This document shows, piece by piece, positions 46,101 to 58,189 of a DNA stretch of 64,000 nt. Each line of letters opens with the position of its first letter. Position 1 is the first letter of the stretch. Origin of the DNA: Simmondsia chinensis (taxonomy: Eukaryota > Streptophyta > Magnoliopsida > Caryophyllales > Simmondsiaceae); assembly GCA_018398585.1 (NCBI GenBank), contig JAGTTD010000015.1, positions 24,509,478 to 24,573,477 of the forward strand. The letters are read 5' to 3'. Below the pieces are notes generated by a model that did no database searches, was not told where the DNA came from, and saw only the letters and a list, made by a program, of their open reading frames with translations. The position numbers and the translations under genes were made by a program.

Positions 46101-49100
46101 AGGACACAACCCGGAAAACAAAGCATAGAAGGCAAAGAATACATAATTTATGACATATTTGCTCATCATAATGTATAAATCAAATCATATTTCCATAGTA
46201 CCATAAACCAAAGAAATGTCATATAACCAAAGTCAAATTCCATATATTCCCAAACTTAGAAAAAAAAACATGTTTGATCCTATTTTAGTTTTCAACATAT
46301 AGACAAATAAGTAAGTTAATGAATAGTATGCTAAAAGAAAGTATTTTTTTATAAAACCATAAAGCATAATAACACATACGTAAAGCAAAACAATAAGCAA
46401 TTTTTTGCCAAAAGGGTTGAAGAGTTAACAGATAAACCACTTACTTGAAGAAATACAGCTCTCTTTAAATCCCAAGCGCGCAAGCTATACAGTAGCCTTC
46501 CTAGACTTTGCTCTCCTCTCCCTCAACTTGCACTCTTACTTGCAAAATATGAATTGTGGATGATAAGAGCTTGCCTAGGAGGATGCTATTTATAGAAGAG
46601 GAGAAGGGTAGGTGAAAAGTTGAGTGCACTAAAGAGGGCAGGCCAAGGGTTGTATATGTTATGAAAATAATAGGCACTAAAGAGGCTGTTATGAATTAAA
46701 TCATACAAATCAAGGGTTACAAGAAATAATGCAATTAACTAAGATATTATGACTAATGATTAGATCTAAAATGGGTCATAAGAAACCAAATGTTATCCTA
46801 ACTAAAAAAGGATCAGCATAAAAACTAGGTAGGTCAAAAGTCTCATGATTTATTTTAAGTTTTAAAAAACATAATGAACATTACTATAGGTGTAAATAAA
46901 TGATATTTGAGGTGAGTTACAAGAAAATAATTGTAGAAACTCAAAGACTCTATATAGGAAGAAACTTTGCAAATTTAAAAGTGCGGTTTTTCACATTCTT
47001 GTTATGGGGGGTTCTATCACTAGTTTCGAACCACAATAAGTCCTACCAAAGAGCATATGCCTTGGAGCTAATGCAATTTAAGACATAAGGATAGTCAAAA
47101 GTTACATCAAAGTCTTTATGTCTAGGATGATAAGACCAGTAAGCAGCTCGAATTTCATATTTCCCACTCACAATCTAGCAATAAGAGAAACATTACCAAG
47201 GTCACCTTACAAACTTTTACCTCTAATAATATTACAGTTACTCTAAGTTAGAGCTAGGCAAGGAGACATAGTAGCTTGTGTAAAACTTCAATCAGAGAGC
47301 CAGTGAGCATGTCATATGATAGGTATCTCACTATAATCATTTGATGGGTTTTGATAGATAGTTCGACATTCTATCCTATGAAAACACAATAATCTCAGCT
47401 TTTGTAAGAAAAGGAGGTAGTATTGCAAATTACAGAAGAGCGTGTGACCAAAGGTTCATACCCAAAACCCACTCAAGCGAGCATCATGCTATGATACCAT
47501 TCTGTCACACCCTAACACCAACAAACATAGGGGTTTATGATGAGTAAATTTGACCATAAATTTCTTAGATATCACAAATTAAAATAAAGGAGTTCTCCAT
47601 AAATAGGCCGTATAAATCCCAGGGAAGGAAGTAGAAAAAAATACAGTCTAGGGGAAGAAATGTAGCTAGACATTCAAAATGCTTAATGCCAATATTTTAT
47701 AATTCCAAAAACTATAAGAAAGTCCAAAATAAAGAACTTATTTAAGCCATAAAATATAGAAAATCTCATCTGATTGCTGCAACTTCCAATGGCACGGTGA
47801 CTAAGATCCTCGAACCCCACATAAGACACACCTTGCCTCGGCTAAAAATGATAAACAATAGGGTCAATCTAAAACTCAGCAAGTGACAAATCCGCCAACA
47901 AAAAACAAGAATCAAGCCTTCTAAGAAAGGCATATGACCCATTTCAAAAAGCATAGGTGAAGTAGAATATTAAAACCACTCACGAAAATTGAAGAAAACA
48001 ACTAAACTCCTAGGCCCTAAGGCCCTAAGTTGTGGCTGCATAATCCCTACAACGAGGCTCGAAATTGGCTAAAATAAAGGGGTCCCTGGCCAACTTTGGG
48101 TTTAGAGGGACGTTCCAGACAGTGCACCACTAACAGAGATGGTATAGCTCCATCATAAGCTCATATATGTCTTCTCCCATGATCATAGGGTACAACCTCG
48201 AAAACAAAGCATAGAAGGCGAAAAATACAAAATTTATGACATATTTGCTCATCATAAAGTATAAATTAAATCATATTACCATAGTACCATAAACCAAAGA
48301 AATGTCATATAACCAAAGTCAAATTCCATATATTCACAAACTTAAAAAAATCATGTTTGATCCCATTTTAGTTTTCAACATATATAGAAATGAGTAAGCT
48401 AATAAATAATGTGCTAAAAGGAAGCATTTTTTAAGAAAACTATGAAACATATAGGTAAAATAAAACAATAAGAGATTTTTGCGGAAAGGCTGAAGAGTTA
48501 ATGGATAAGCCATTTACTTGAAGAAATATAGCTCACTTGAAATCTCAAGCCCAAGATAGAGAGTAGCCTTCCTAGACTTGGCTCTTTTCTCCCTCAACTT
48601 CCACTCTTACTTGCAAAATATGAATTTTGGATGATAAGAATTTGCATAGGAGAGTGCCATTTATAGAAAAGGGGAAGAACAAGTGAAGAGTCGAGTGCAC
48701 TAAAGGGGTTAGGCTAAAGGTTGCATATGTTATGAAAATAATAGGCATTAAAGAGGATGTTAAGAATTAAATCACACAAATCAAGGGTTACAAGAGGTAA
48801 TGCAATTAACAACAAGAAGAAGCCCAACGTCATAAGGGCTCCTGCAATGCAGGTCAATGTACGCAACCTTACCCCTTCAGGGTGATACTCTAATAGGAGG
48901 CTATGTCCGAGGACTCCCATCCTGAATAGCATATGCACACACGAGACAAAGAGAGCATAGAGAGCATAAAGCAACACAAATTAAAGCAACAAGCAGCAAG
49001 GCACAGAGCAAGCACAATAATACACTGCACGAGCAACAAGCAACAGCATCCAACAACACACAGTAATGGCAAACATAAAAAAAACAAGCAGGCATATAAG

Positions 49101-52100
49101 CCTAAGAATGCAATGGACTAGCTTCATTGCGCTCCTCTATTCTAAGCCGCTATATCTACTACACCTATTTTAACCCCCCACTAGGCTCGATCTAAGGCTA
49201 TCTCCTCATTTAGGTTTAGATGGCTCATGTCTAATCGCCTCCATGCATCTCTTCTTTTGGCCGGCCTTTCCCTCTCCTCATGTGCATAGTATGGAGTTTT
49301 TCGCATTTTCTGATAGGGGCAGCTGTTGGTCTCCTCCTAACATGCCCAAACCACTGCAAACGCTACTCTCTCAACTTATCCTTGATTGGGGCCATACCCA
49401 ATTTGCTTCTTATGACGTCACTTATGATCCTATCCTTCCTTGTGTGTCCACAATTCCACCACGGCGTCCTCATCTCCGCCACCTTCAGCTTCTGCGTGTG
49501 CTGCCGTTTAACTAGCCAACACTCCTCGCCATATGGTATGGCCAGTCTTACTACCGTCTTATAGTATTTTCCCATTAACTTTAAACGAAACTTTCTATTG
49601 TATAGTACCGTAGAGGCCATCTTCCATTTATGCAATTAACTAAGATATTAATGACTAATGACTAGATGCTTAAATGGGGTTACAAGAAACCAAACTAACT
49701 AATAAAGGATGAGCATAATAACTAGATAGGCCAAAAGCCTCATGATTTATTTTAAGTTTTAAGAAACATAATGAACACTACTATAGGTGTAAATAAATGA
49801 TACTTGAGTGAGTTACAAGAAAATAATTCTAAAAACTCAAAGACTTTAAGTAGGAAATAACATTGCAAATTTAGAAATGCCGTTTCTCACATTCGTGTAT
49901 ACAATGAGGTACGAAACTTTTGGCGGGAGCTTCTTGAGGCACTAGGTGGTGGTTGCTGTTGCTGTTGTTTGTTGTTGATGAGGGCAAAACTTTTGGTACT
50001 ATAAAGGCTTATTGCTGCTTCTAGATTCAATGTGAATGGCACTCCTTAAATCTACGTAGAACAATTGAAGCTTTGGTTAATATCTATATTAAAGGTTGGC
50101 TTGTAAAAGATTCAAGTAGACTCAACGTTCTCAGCACCTCTCCTGAATCTTTTACATCTCCATTTATAAGGGACAATGTCCCCTTCCACCCATTGTTATC
50201 GTTATCTTACATGAAGGACTAGCAAAAGGGAAAATAAAAATTTTAAAAAAAAAAAAAAAAACAATTTGAAGAGAATGTAGCTTCCCCAAGCTAGGAGAAA
50301 TTAGCTTCCCCTCAAAGAAAGAGGTAGCAATTTTGCTTCACCTCTCCTCCCAATCCACCCACCTTATTCTCTTCCAATCTGTACCTAACATCAGATACGT
50401 TAAACCCCAATCCATACACAGTTATGTTTCCTAAACTAGACACAAAAAACCTTTAAAGAAAGATTAACAAAGTTATAAATATTTTGAAAGAAGTGTTTTC
50501 CATAAGGTCAGAATTGCCTTTTTTTTTTTTTAATACAAAATTGGCAAACCTTTGAAACAATGATGGAGATATAGGAGAAAGGATCAAGATTTAGATTTAG
50601 GACATTTGACGATAATTGAAACTATTGTAATTTCTATCTCTTAGGATGAGCTATTAGTCATAACTGTTTTAGGCTTCTAATTTTACTCTTATTAGGTTGG
50701 TTTATTATTTTCAGTTTAGTAGCTTCTAATATATTAGGACTCTAGTTTTATATTTATATAAAAACAACATAAGCAGAGCCAAAAAAGAAGATTAGATTAA
50801 TTGAATAAATTCAATTATTTCTATTTCATAAGCAAGGTTACTTAAAACTAAGTGTATGGATACTTAGTGGATCAGTTACAGGGCTATTCAACCGGTCCTT
50901 TCAGACAGAGTATGCTAAGGAACCCCCGTTTAAGCACAGGAATGCTTAATCCCCATCAAACAACTTGACCAAATCCTTTGTGAACATGAAGTTACTACAT
51001 AACTTTCTCCTCTTCTGATCAGTCTTTCATAATGTAATTGCCATCTACAGGCCAGAATCGGATTAAATTGTGAAGAAAGGAGAAGTAAAGGAGGCAATAT
51101 CTCAAACAACTACCAATAGCAGCCATAATCATAACCCAACTTCTAAACATAGACATTGAATAACAGTTACAAACACAACTGCAATCAGTACCTCAAAACT
51201 CCATCTAGAAGTGTCACTGAGTGTATCTCAAAATCGCAAGTCATTAGGGGCAGCCAGAGAATGACTTTACATTCTAACATGTCTCATCATGAGAATTCTC
51301 ACTCCACTCAATGAGTGGATGAAGTACAAGTCCATCTTACCTTTTACTAAAATCATATCAATATTATAAGAAGTCGAGATTTTTTTGGGATTCAAACGCA
51401 ATACCTATTGGCCATAGTCTCTCATAATACATCAAAAGGTCAAATACTCCAACAGCTTAAGCTATTAGATAAGAAACGCAACGCGAGACTCACCATTTGC
51501 TGAATGAGCCGCCATTGCTGGTAATCCTTCTTGCCAAAAACAGCAACATCAGGCTCCACAATGTTGAACAACTTAGAAACCACAGTAGCAACCCCTCTGA
51601 AAAACAAAGGCCTACTCTTTCCGCACAAACCCTTTCCCAATTTCTCAACCCTCACCCATGTCTCATGCCCACCCCCTCTATTCTCTCCACCACTACCACA
51701 GCCATCGGTGCCACCACCGTAATCATACAAGTCATGTGGGTGGAAAACAACATCAACCCCACCAGGGACACACTCTAGCTTCTGCAAATCTCCATGGAAA
51801 TCAGATGGGTAAGTGGAGAGATCCTCAGAAGGACAAAATTGGCCTGGATTGACATAGATTTTTTTTTATCAAAAAAAGAAATAGCATTAAGTGAAAAAAA
51901 ATATACAAAAGTTACACTTATTTAGCAACAAGGTGAGAAAGGGTAAAGGGATACAGGTAATGAGCGGTAAAATCTTATTCTTGTTTGACCAGCCTTATTG
52001 AGGGGTAAAGGGGATAAGTTTTAAACAACATAATCCCCTTTACCTCATTTTCTTTGTCCCGGTTTGGTGGTAAAGTGGGGAAGGGGAAAGTTGCATAAAA

Positions 52101-52536
52101 TTTTTGACAAGTTTGTCCTTGTTTTTTACTAGAACTTTATCACTCTTATTCTTTTACCCAATGATTAAACAAAAATAACTCATTTCTCTCTCCTTATTCC
52201 TACATTTCTTTATCAAACGTATCAAAACAAGAGTAAAATAACACATTACCCTCCCTCTCATTACCCTCCTTTACCCAATTGTAAAACAAGGCATTACGGG
52301 AAAGATATCCTCAAAACACAGCCAGGAACAAACAAAAAACGACCTGGGTTGACATAGATGGACGCAACAACGAGGTGGGTATGCTTGTGGGCTTCATTGA
52401 TGAGAGATAGATGGCCATTGTGAAGGTACCCCATTGTGGGTACCAGCCCAATTGCCTTGCCTTCGGCTCTCATTGCCCTTGACCAGTTTCTCATCTGCTG
52501 TTTGTCCCTGATTATCAATGGCCCCTTCGCTGCCAT
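40181..52536 (-). CDS. pantothenate synthetase (pantoate--beta-alanine ligase), five exons
   Basis: Exons on the minus strand: 52536-52344, 51843-51494, 42872-42759, 42199-42068 and 40297-40181. They join into a clean 301-residue frame. The enzyme condenses pantoate with beta-alanine using ATP, the last step of vitamin B5 synthesis; the plant enzyme is cytosolic and no transit peptide is visible. Seen here: the HIGH-like nucleotide motif [10 protein letters not shown] (residues 33-42), [37 protein letters not shown], and the KMSKS-like GLAMSSRN (202-209). The end reads [18 protein letters not shown]. Length fits plant homologues (about 310). Intron 2 is 8.6 kb and holds several repeats. Intron 1 is bounded by a 17-bp direct repeat, and its donor (AG then GTCGTT) is weak, so efficient splicing is unproven. 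The exon 5 acceptor is a CAGCAG tandem. Confidence 0.92.
41235..41405 (+). mobile_element. Au-type SINE, AT-rich head, in pantothenate synthetase intron 4
   Basis: TATAAATATTGTTCC, TTTTTAGGATTGAGGGTCC, AAGGCTGCGTACATCTCACC and GAGACACTGGG, ending in TTG/GTG repeats. Its head matches 31150 and 31968. Antisense to the host gene. No clear target duplication. Confidence 0.8.
41641..42018. repeat. fold-back element, GTTATTTAYG family, beside exon 4
   Basis: The left arm GGTTATTTACACTATTAGTC is the inverse of the right arm GACTAATGATGCAAATAACC. Internal arms repeat TTAATTTAGTCC and its inverse. Same family as 10084-10454. Its end is about 50 bp from the exon 4 donor. Confidence 0.65.
43866..44678. 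repeat. TAGGTACC fold-back element
   Basis: Arms built of repeated units such as CACTTAGGTACCCCGAGGTTT and the inverse ATCTCAAGGTACCTAAGTGAT, each with several copies per arm, around an AT-rich core. It hosts a 5S-headed SINE. Related half-elements lie near 5290 and 13300-13450. Confidence 0.65.
43942..44200 (+). mobile_element. 5S-headed Au SINE with poly(C) insert
   Basis: 5S-like head CACTGGATCCCATTAGAGC, GCGTGCTTGGGCGAGAGTAG and GATGACCTCCTGGGAAG; tail CACCCTCAGGTTAGGGGC ... GGCACTGGGTATG. Target copies ACTTAGATACCCCGA (43927-43941) and ACTTAGGTACCCCGA (44201-44215). A C run of about 23 interrupts the tail at about 44121-44144. The head is the closest to 5S rRNA in the window. Confidence 0.92.
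45001..49891 (-). mobile_element. non-autonomous LTR element (LARD-like), 2-kb LTRs with 0.5-kb non-coding core
   Basis: Two direct copies, 45001-46995 and 47503-49891 (the latter enlarged by an 819-bp RTE insertion), both begin on the plus strand TGTCAC(G/A)CCC and end TTTCTCACA-like. Read on the minus strand the LTR ends GTGACA and is followed by GAATGGTATCATAGC, a Met-tRNA-type primer site (about 47487-47502). An AACAAGAA purine stretch precedes the other LTR. The 507-bp interior has no coding domain. The style of the LTR ends suggests Gypsy ancestry. No matching target copies were found. Confidence 0.75.
48811..49629 (-). mobile_element. 5'-truncated RTE-type LINE ending in an Au SINE-like tail
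   Basis: Minus-strand text at 49629-49363 is the C-terminal end of an RTE reverse transcriptase ORF ([43 protein letters not shown]). It continues into a 3'-UTR whose last 120 bases (48935-48811) match the Au SINE tail (AAGGTTGCGTACATT, CAGGAGCCCTTATGACGTTGG). The perfect 11-bp duplication ATGCAATTAAC (48800-48810, 49630-49640) encloses both parts, so they moved as one unit. The empty site is visible in the sister LTR near 46730. Confidence 0.92.
49921..49976 (+). repeat. Au SINE tail fragment
   Basis: GGCGGGAGCTTCTTGAGGCA, CTAGG, then a (TTG)n-like run with GCTGTTGCTG. Only the last 50 or so bases of the tail, just outside the LARD-like element. Confidence 0.65.
49980..51490. other. unassigned part of pantothenate synthetase intron 2
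   Basis: AT-rich intron sequence with an A homopolymer at about 50244-50262. No gene, terminal repeats or recognised element. Confidence 0.5.
51860..52342 (-). mobile_element. poly(A)-ended retroposon forming intron 1 of pantothenate synthetase
   Basis: A 483-bp insertion between 17-bp direct repeats ATCTATGTCAACCCAGG (minus strand, 52359-52343) and ATCTATGTCAATCCAGG (51859-51843). On the minus strand it ends TTTGATAAAAAAAAA directly before the second repeat, as in target-primed LINE or SINE insertion. It contains inverse GGTAATGAG/CTCATTACC arms, so a MITE may be nested. A 35-bp stretch (52307-52342) resembles 63090-63125. The repeat carries the exon 1 end and the exon 2 start. Confidence 0.8.
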
Positions 52537-53059
52537 TCTGGAATGGTATAATTGATGGGGGAAATTAGGGTTTGAGATCTTAAATCTTAACTTTGGGAGC
52601 CAAAGCTAGAACTCCAGCATCAACTTTGGGTTAGGGCTTGTGGGAATTATTGAGAAAATCATACAAAACCAGAAAAATGATACAAGAATAAGAAAATCAC
52701 GCAAAATTATACACAAATTGCCCCAATGTTACAAAATCACACAAAAATGGTACCAAAAACAGGTAAAAATCGAACCGAGATGAGGCAAAATCAAACTTGG
52801 AAGGATTGATGATCAAAGGTCGGCCTTCGAATGAAGAAAACAAACCAAAAAATCGAACGCGCAAATTCAGGCAAGGAGGCGCTCGCCGGTGGGCGAAGAT
52901 GGGTCAAAAAGTCCCCTTTTTTTTTTTTGTTTTTTTTGCTCTTTTACCATTGGATGGAGTAGAGTTAAGGTTAGAATTTTAGGGAGACACGTATATTTTA
53001 TTCTCCCTCAATTATGCCTTTGTTTAGTGCAAGTCTCTTTACGGTACTTGATGGTTTTA

Positions 53060-54250
53060 GTTTTTTTTTTTTTTTTTTTTTTTTTTTGAGCGGAAAAGCC
53101 CAAAGGTTGATCATTACAAACGATTATTAACAAGAGTCATCAAAAGGGACAGGGCAGGAAAATCTACCCAATCATAAAAATACACTCCCAATCTATTCAT
53201 CTTGACCACTTTATGGATAACTCTATTTGCTAATCTATTACACCAAATAAAAGAACAAGATAAAAACGAAGAACAGGAAATACGAATATCCTCCACAACT
53301 ACATAAATCACCCACGGGTGGCAGCAACCATCACGCAAAATTTGAACCAAAACCTGACAGTTAGACTTGAATACTACATGTCTTAAGTCCAATCGAATAG
53401 CAAGATGGCATATGCCGCTCTCAATGCTAAACTTTCGGCCATAAGAGGAGAAAGAGCAAAACCCGAGCCTCACCACCCGGCCACCATCTCAGCCTGAGAA
53501 TCACGAGCAGCCACAGCAAGGCTTGGGGCCGTAGACCTCGAGGACCATCCCGCATCAATATTGAACTGGATTTGTTCTGAGGATGGGCGGCTCCAGCCCC
53601 TATCGGTCGAGAGTTGGACAAAGGGTGAGCGAGGGGAGGCTTCCAGCAGCTGGCAAAAATTAGATGCATCCAAGCCGGCTCTGTCAGCCACTCAGTTCGA
53701 GTTATCAACAATACCCTCATATAGGATCCTGCATTGAGATTTCCAAATCCACCAACATACAGAGATGAGATTAATAACAGAAACATCGTCAATAGTCGAG
53801 GTAGTGCAAACAAGATCCTACCATGTGGGAAAACCCCAAAACCCTTCCGGAACCAAACCAAAATGCTGCTCGCAAACGGGCATAAGAAAATTATATGATC
53901 CGAAGACTCGGGTTCAGCTCTACACCACGGACATAAATTGGATACGAATTGGATTCTTTTGGCAAGATTGACAAAAGAGGGAAGTGCGTCAAAAAGGAGT
54001 CTCCAAAGAAAGTGTCGCACTCTAGGGGGAGCTGGGACATTCCAAATACGGCTCAAACTCTTCTTTTCCGAAAAGGTTGAAGATGAAGCATTCAATCTAC
54101 TATCGTTTGAATTTTAGACCTACACCAAAGAGCGCAGCCTTGTTTAACATGATAGCAACCCTTAGAATCAAGGGCCCATATAACCCAATCTTCAACAGAA
54201 GGACTTGAGATTGGAATACTACGGATCTAATTGACCAGTTCCGGAGAAAA
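53060..54250 (-). mobile_element. antisense LINE, zf-RVT and RNase H end of ORF2
   Basis: A poly(T) run (53061-53087) marks the poly(A) end of a minus-strand LINE. Upstream, 54095-53800 encodes a zf-RVT domain (WNVPAPPRVRHFLWRLLFDA, LCPWCRAEPESSDHIIFLCP). RNase H follows (53600-53114) with FNIDAGWSS and AARDSQAEMV; the VFKSNCQ text has Asn where the family usually has a catalytic Asp. Two frameshifts. 5'-truncated near 54250. It lies about 520 bp upstream of pantothenate synthetase. Confidence 0.8.
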
Positions 54251-54299
54251 CAGAGACCGAAGCAACTCCAAATATGTCATACAGTTACAATTAGTACAA

Positions 54300-56070
54300 T
54301 TATAGTATTTAACTTAGTGTATGTTTATTTTCAAAGTTTTTAATTTTTGTTATACTTTTATTTTAATTTTTTGCTTCTCCTTTTGATAAAATCATACACC
54401 CTTTAAATTTTAAATAAAAAAAAGCACTCTTTTTAAAATAAAACAATAACAAACAACTTGACCTTTTTGTAAAGTAAGGAATATATCCAGCTAAACTAGT
54501 TGAGCCAAGTTGAGTCATGTTGTGATACGTAATATTTAATATTCTATATTTTATATTTAGTATTATATTTAAGGATTATTTATACCTAAAATCCCTCACA
54601 AATTATATCCAACGGACCAAAATAGAGTATCATCACAACCATACAATCCACCTCATTCACATTTGAAGCTAGCAATGAATGAAAACTGTTAGCTGCTAAT
54701 TACTGCACAAATTAAAATCAGGTCCGTTTTTTGACTGTTGAAGAGGAAGGTTTCTGCATTTTGCTCTAGTATAAATATAGGAGAAAATAAGCTTACAGAT
54801 ACCAATTAAAAAAAATAACATCATCTAGTTCTTCTTCTCTTCCCTATTCTCATTTTTCTCCTCTTCGTCTTTCCGGGCAAAGTTCTCGTTCTTTCCTACC
54901 CGACGATTAATGAGTGCATGTTAAGAGTCGGACCGTGTTAATCCTGGAGGACGGCCGCCGACACTACTGTACGCACCGGAGCAGCGGGGAAATCGTCTTT
55001 TAGGACAGTGGTATTTCCCACGGCACGGTATCTTCGGTATTTTCTAATCTACTCTCCCTCGTTCGGTATTATTTGATTGTCGTGTTCATTTATTTGGCTG
55101 CGTTTTTTTTTATACAAAATTACTGGAATTTTTACTGTATTATGCCTAGGTTTAACGCTGGATTTTAGACTAATTATTGCTTTTTAATTTACACTAATTT
55201 TTGGTCATTTTTACCGTAATTTTCGGCAGTGTTTTTACTGTATTTTTCAGCTACATTGTACGCAGTATTTTAAGCAATATTTTCATTGTACACGCATTAC
55301 TTTTTATAACAACATTATGTATGTATTATACTATTTGTGCATTTAATTTCGCAGAATATTTGAGGGGAGAGTATAATGCGTACGGCCTTTTAGGCCCAAT
55401 CCAAACCTAAAACCTCCCCATTTTCCCTCCCAAAATCGGGATGGCAGTTAACTTTGTAGATCGCAGTACATATTCGTTGTCCCTCAACATATAATGTCTT
55501 CCATTTTTTCTATCGATATCAAAGTTGGTAGTTGCATGTGAGGCGCCATATGAGGTCACGGTCATTGCTGAGGTGGATATTTACCGATTCGGTATGAATT
55601 GGGAACGCTGAATGCATATGGGAATTTAGCTTTGGTATGGAGTTGGGTTTAAATAATTTCTTTGATTTTGAAATTTATTTTGGGAAGCTGAATTGCAGTT
55701 CAGTTACACATGTCCAGTTACTTCGTCCCTGAGAATGTAAAGATATACTTCAGTTACAAACTTATTATTACAGATATGTAAATTTAGGTGTGAAGAATTA
55801 AATAAGGAGTTTTAATATGGCTTGATTTGTGGAGGAATGAATATGGGGAGTTACAAATAGAGTTTTTGATTTGGAAGTTCAAAGATCACCTGTCTAAGAA
55901 TGGAGGGATAAGGGTTTCAAATAATTTGGGGGTGAAGAAACTTCTCCTTAATAGATTAAAAAAAACTGATCATCTTGAATACTTTTTTGTATTGTTCTTA
56001 ATATATAAGAAAGATGTCATGAATGGGCTATGAATTGTATTTAGAATCCTACGTGACTTTTGATTTATAT
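54300..56070. other. gene-free stretch with a promoter-like block
   Basis: 54690-55080 has TATAAATATAGG (about 54770), a pyrimidine-rich leader, and a GC-richer segment (GGACGGCCGCCGACACTAC, GACAGTGGTATTTCCCACGG) resembling an LTR R/U5 region. No partner LTR or coding domain was found. The rest is AT-rich. Confidence 0.3.
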
Positions 56071-56075
56071 GCAAG

Positions 56076-56203
56076 CAACAACATACCCAATGCTTCAAGG
56101 ACTGCCGCCTAAGCGGCGGCAACGGTGGGAGGGGGGCTAATGTACGCAGCCTTCCCCCTTCAAGGTATTACCCCTGAAGAGAGGTTGTTTCCGAGTGCCG
56201 GCA
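56076..56203 (-). repeat. Au-type SINE, antisense
   Basis: CAACAACATACCCAATGC, CTGCCGCCTAAGCGGC, AATGTACGCAGCCTTCCCCC and TTGTTTCCGAGTGCC: the inverse of the common tail. No target duplication identified. Confidence 0.75.
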
Positions 56204-56207
56204 TATG

Positions 56208-58170
56208 TTGTTTTAGCCTAAGAAGGGAAACAACAAAGCCCGGATGCCAGAAAGACCATTGTCTATGAGGTAGCGACCCTCAAGAAGAGAGACTTGTTTA
56301 ACCAAAGAGAGACTTGTTTAACCAAAACATTACATTAAAAGGATATTTTTTTGCGAAAATAGATTTATTCACTTTTAAAAACAAGCACACTTCCATACTA
56401 TTGAATTTTAAATAAAATATCAAGCACTTTGTCATTCGGGAAAAAACTGTTCCCAGAACAAGCCATTAGAAAAATGTAAATGTTATGAACCCACTTGGGG
56501 TTGCCTGACTTGGACAAGGAGAATATCACGACAAAGCATGGCTAACAAAGTGCAGGATGTGGAAGCCTAGCCCCTGTGTCAAAAGTGTTGACGAAAACAA
56601 CAAAATACCCTTCAGAAGGCGGAAAAAGACGACATTCATCCTCTTTAGGCCCCTTATCATGTGATCCCCAGGAAAGTATTAACGAGAACGCAACAAACTA
56701 ATACTAATCTTGCCTTCAGAATGTGAGATAAAAGAGCTTGGGGGAAGGATATTAGCCGCTTCAAAAGACATTTGTGTTAAGATTATCTCCTTTGCAATTC
56801 TCTCTATCGGAGGAGGAATCTACTTCAAGAAAACCGTATAAATCCACTCCTCAAAAGGACAATCACCTTCTAAATGGGTTCGACACTAGGAGGTCTCGCC
56901 CATGCCTTCCTTATGAGTCATATCTCAACAAATGTTAAAAAGGTAATGTAATTAGGAGAATCGAAGGGCTCCTCTATTGGAGAAGCTACATGAGTTACAT
57001 TCTTTTTTACGGGGTTAGAAATCTTGCCCACATCTAAGGAGGCAAAAAGGAATTTGGAGGGATCCTCCGTAGAGGGATTCAAGTCTCGTCCAAGAATAAC
57101 ATTTAAGATAAAAAAGAAAGACCATTACATGTCTCCCAAATTAGAATTCATTGAGGGACAAGTAGGGTCTATGCTGGAATCCCTTTCCTCTTGTTGCACA
57201 TTTTTTTTATCAGTAGGAAAGCTAGAAGGAACCATCAGTCAATAACCAACCATAAAATAAAAAAAAGAAGGGATGCCGGAGAAAGAAAAGATAAACGAAG
57301 CAAAAGAAAAACAATGAGGGTACCTCTATAAAGCCTAAAAAGAAAGTAAAATAGCAAAGCCCATGTCAAAAATAGGACTAAATAAAGAGTCAATCACAGT
57401 TGTCTGAAACCAAACAATAGAACTACCAAGAAAGGTTTTCAAAAGCAGAAGATGCAGGGAGAAGAGGAAGAAAGATTGGCACACTTTTTGCCCCTTTAGT
57501 AATGGGGCAACCCTACAAAAATTAAATCATAAAAAGTGCAACAAAAATTCAAAGTCGAAGCCGAGGATTAAAACCCCAAAAGTCATTACTTTAAGAGTTG
57601 GATCTAGTATTGGACTGTTCATAAAGTCAAGTCAAATCAATCCCTTCAGCAACAACACCATGCGAAACCAGTATCCCTTAAAGAAAAAAAAAAAAAAGAA
57701 ATGCTCCATAACCGTTCAAAACCACTCAGGGAGTAGGAGGGTAACTTTAAAGTCAGATAAAAAGTCATGACAACAAAATCTGAAATGCTAGCTGGTACAC
57801 TAGAAACCACCAACATCATAACAACCCCAATGACAAGCACACTTCAACCCAAATTTCGCCCACACATTGCCTATTTTGCAATCTCTAAAATCCAGGTCTC
57901 GCTATTCAAATTATCATAATACTGGAAAACGCCCAAGAACTAGAAGGGCTATCCTTTTGAGTCTAAAATTGTGTTACTTAAAGCACCCGCCTGAAGAAAA
58001 CCCCAAACGGGTCAGACGACAAAACCAAGATACCACCAAAAACACAAATTACCTAGATGGTTTCCACCTAAACCTAGACGTTGCCTATAAAAAGAGTCGT
58101 AGAGGGTCGTTTTGAGGTGCAAGAGTAGTGAGACCTTAACATACAATCAAATGAACATCTCTCATCCAAG
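56208..58170. other. gene-free stretch
   Basis: No supported gene. It contains a short tandem duplication of a 20-base unit (AGAGAGACTTGTTTAACCAA) at about 56288-56328. Frames near 57024-57242 and 57867-58112 show no domain and are not called. Confidence 0.4.
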
Positions 58171-58189
58171 CATAGCTTGATTTTAGCTC

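Noticed and set aside
53427..54095. A 222-codon host gene
   Set aside because: Contains the zf-RVT domain of a LINE and is followed by RNase H and a poly(A) tail on the same strand.
57024..58115. Two small open frames
   Set aside because: No domain, no conserved motif and no gene-like context; probably chance in gene-free DNA.
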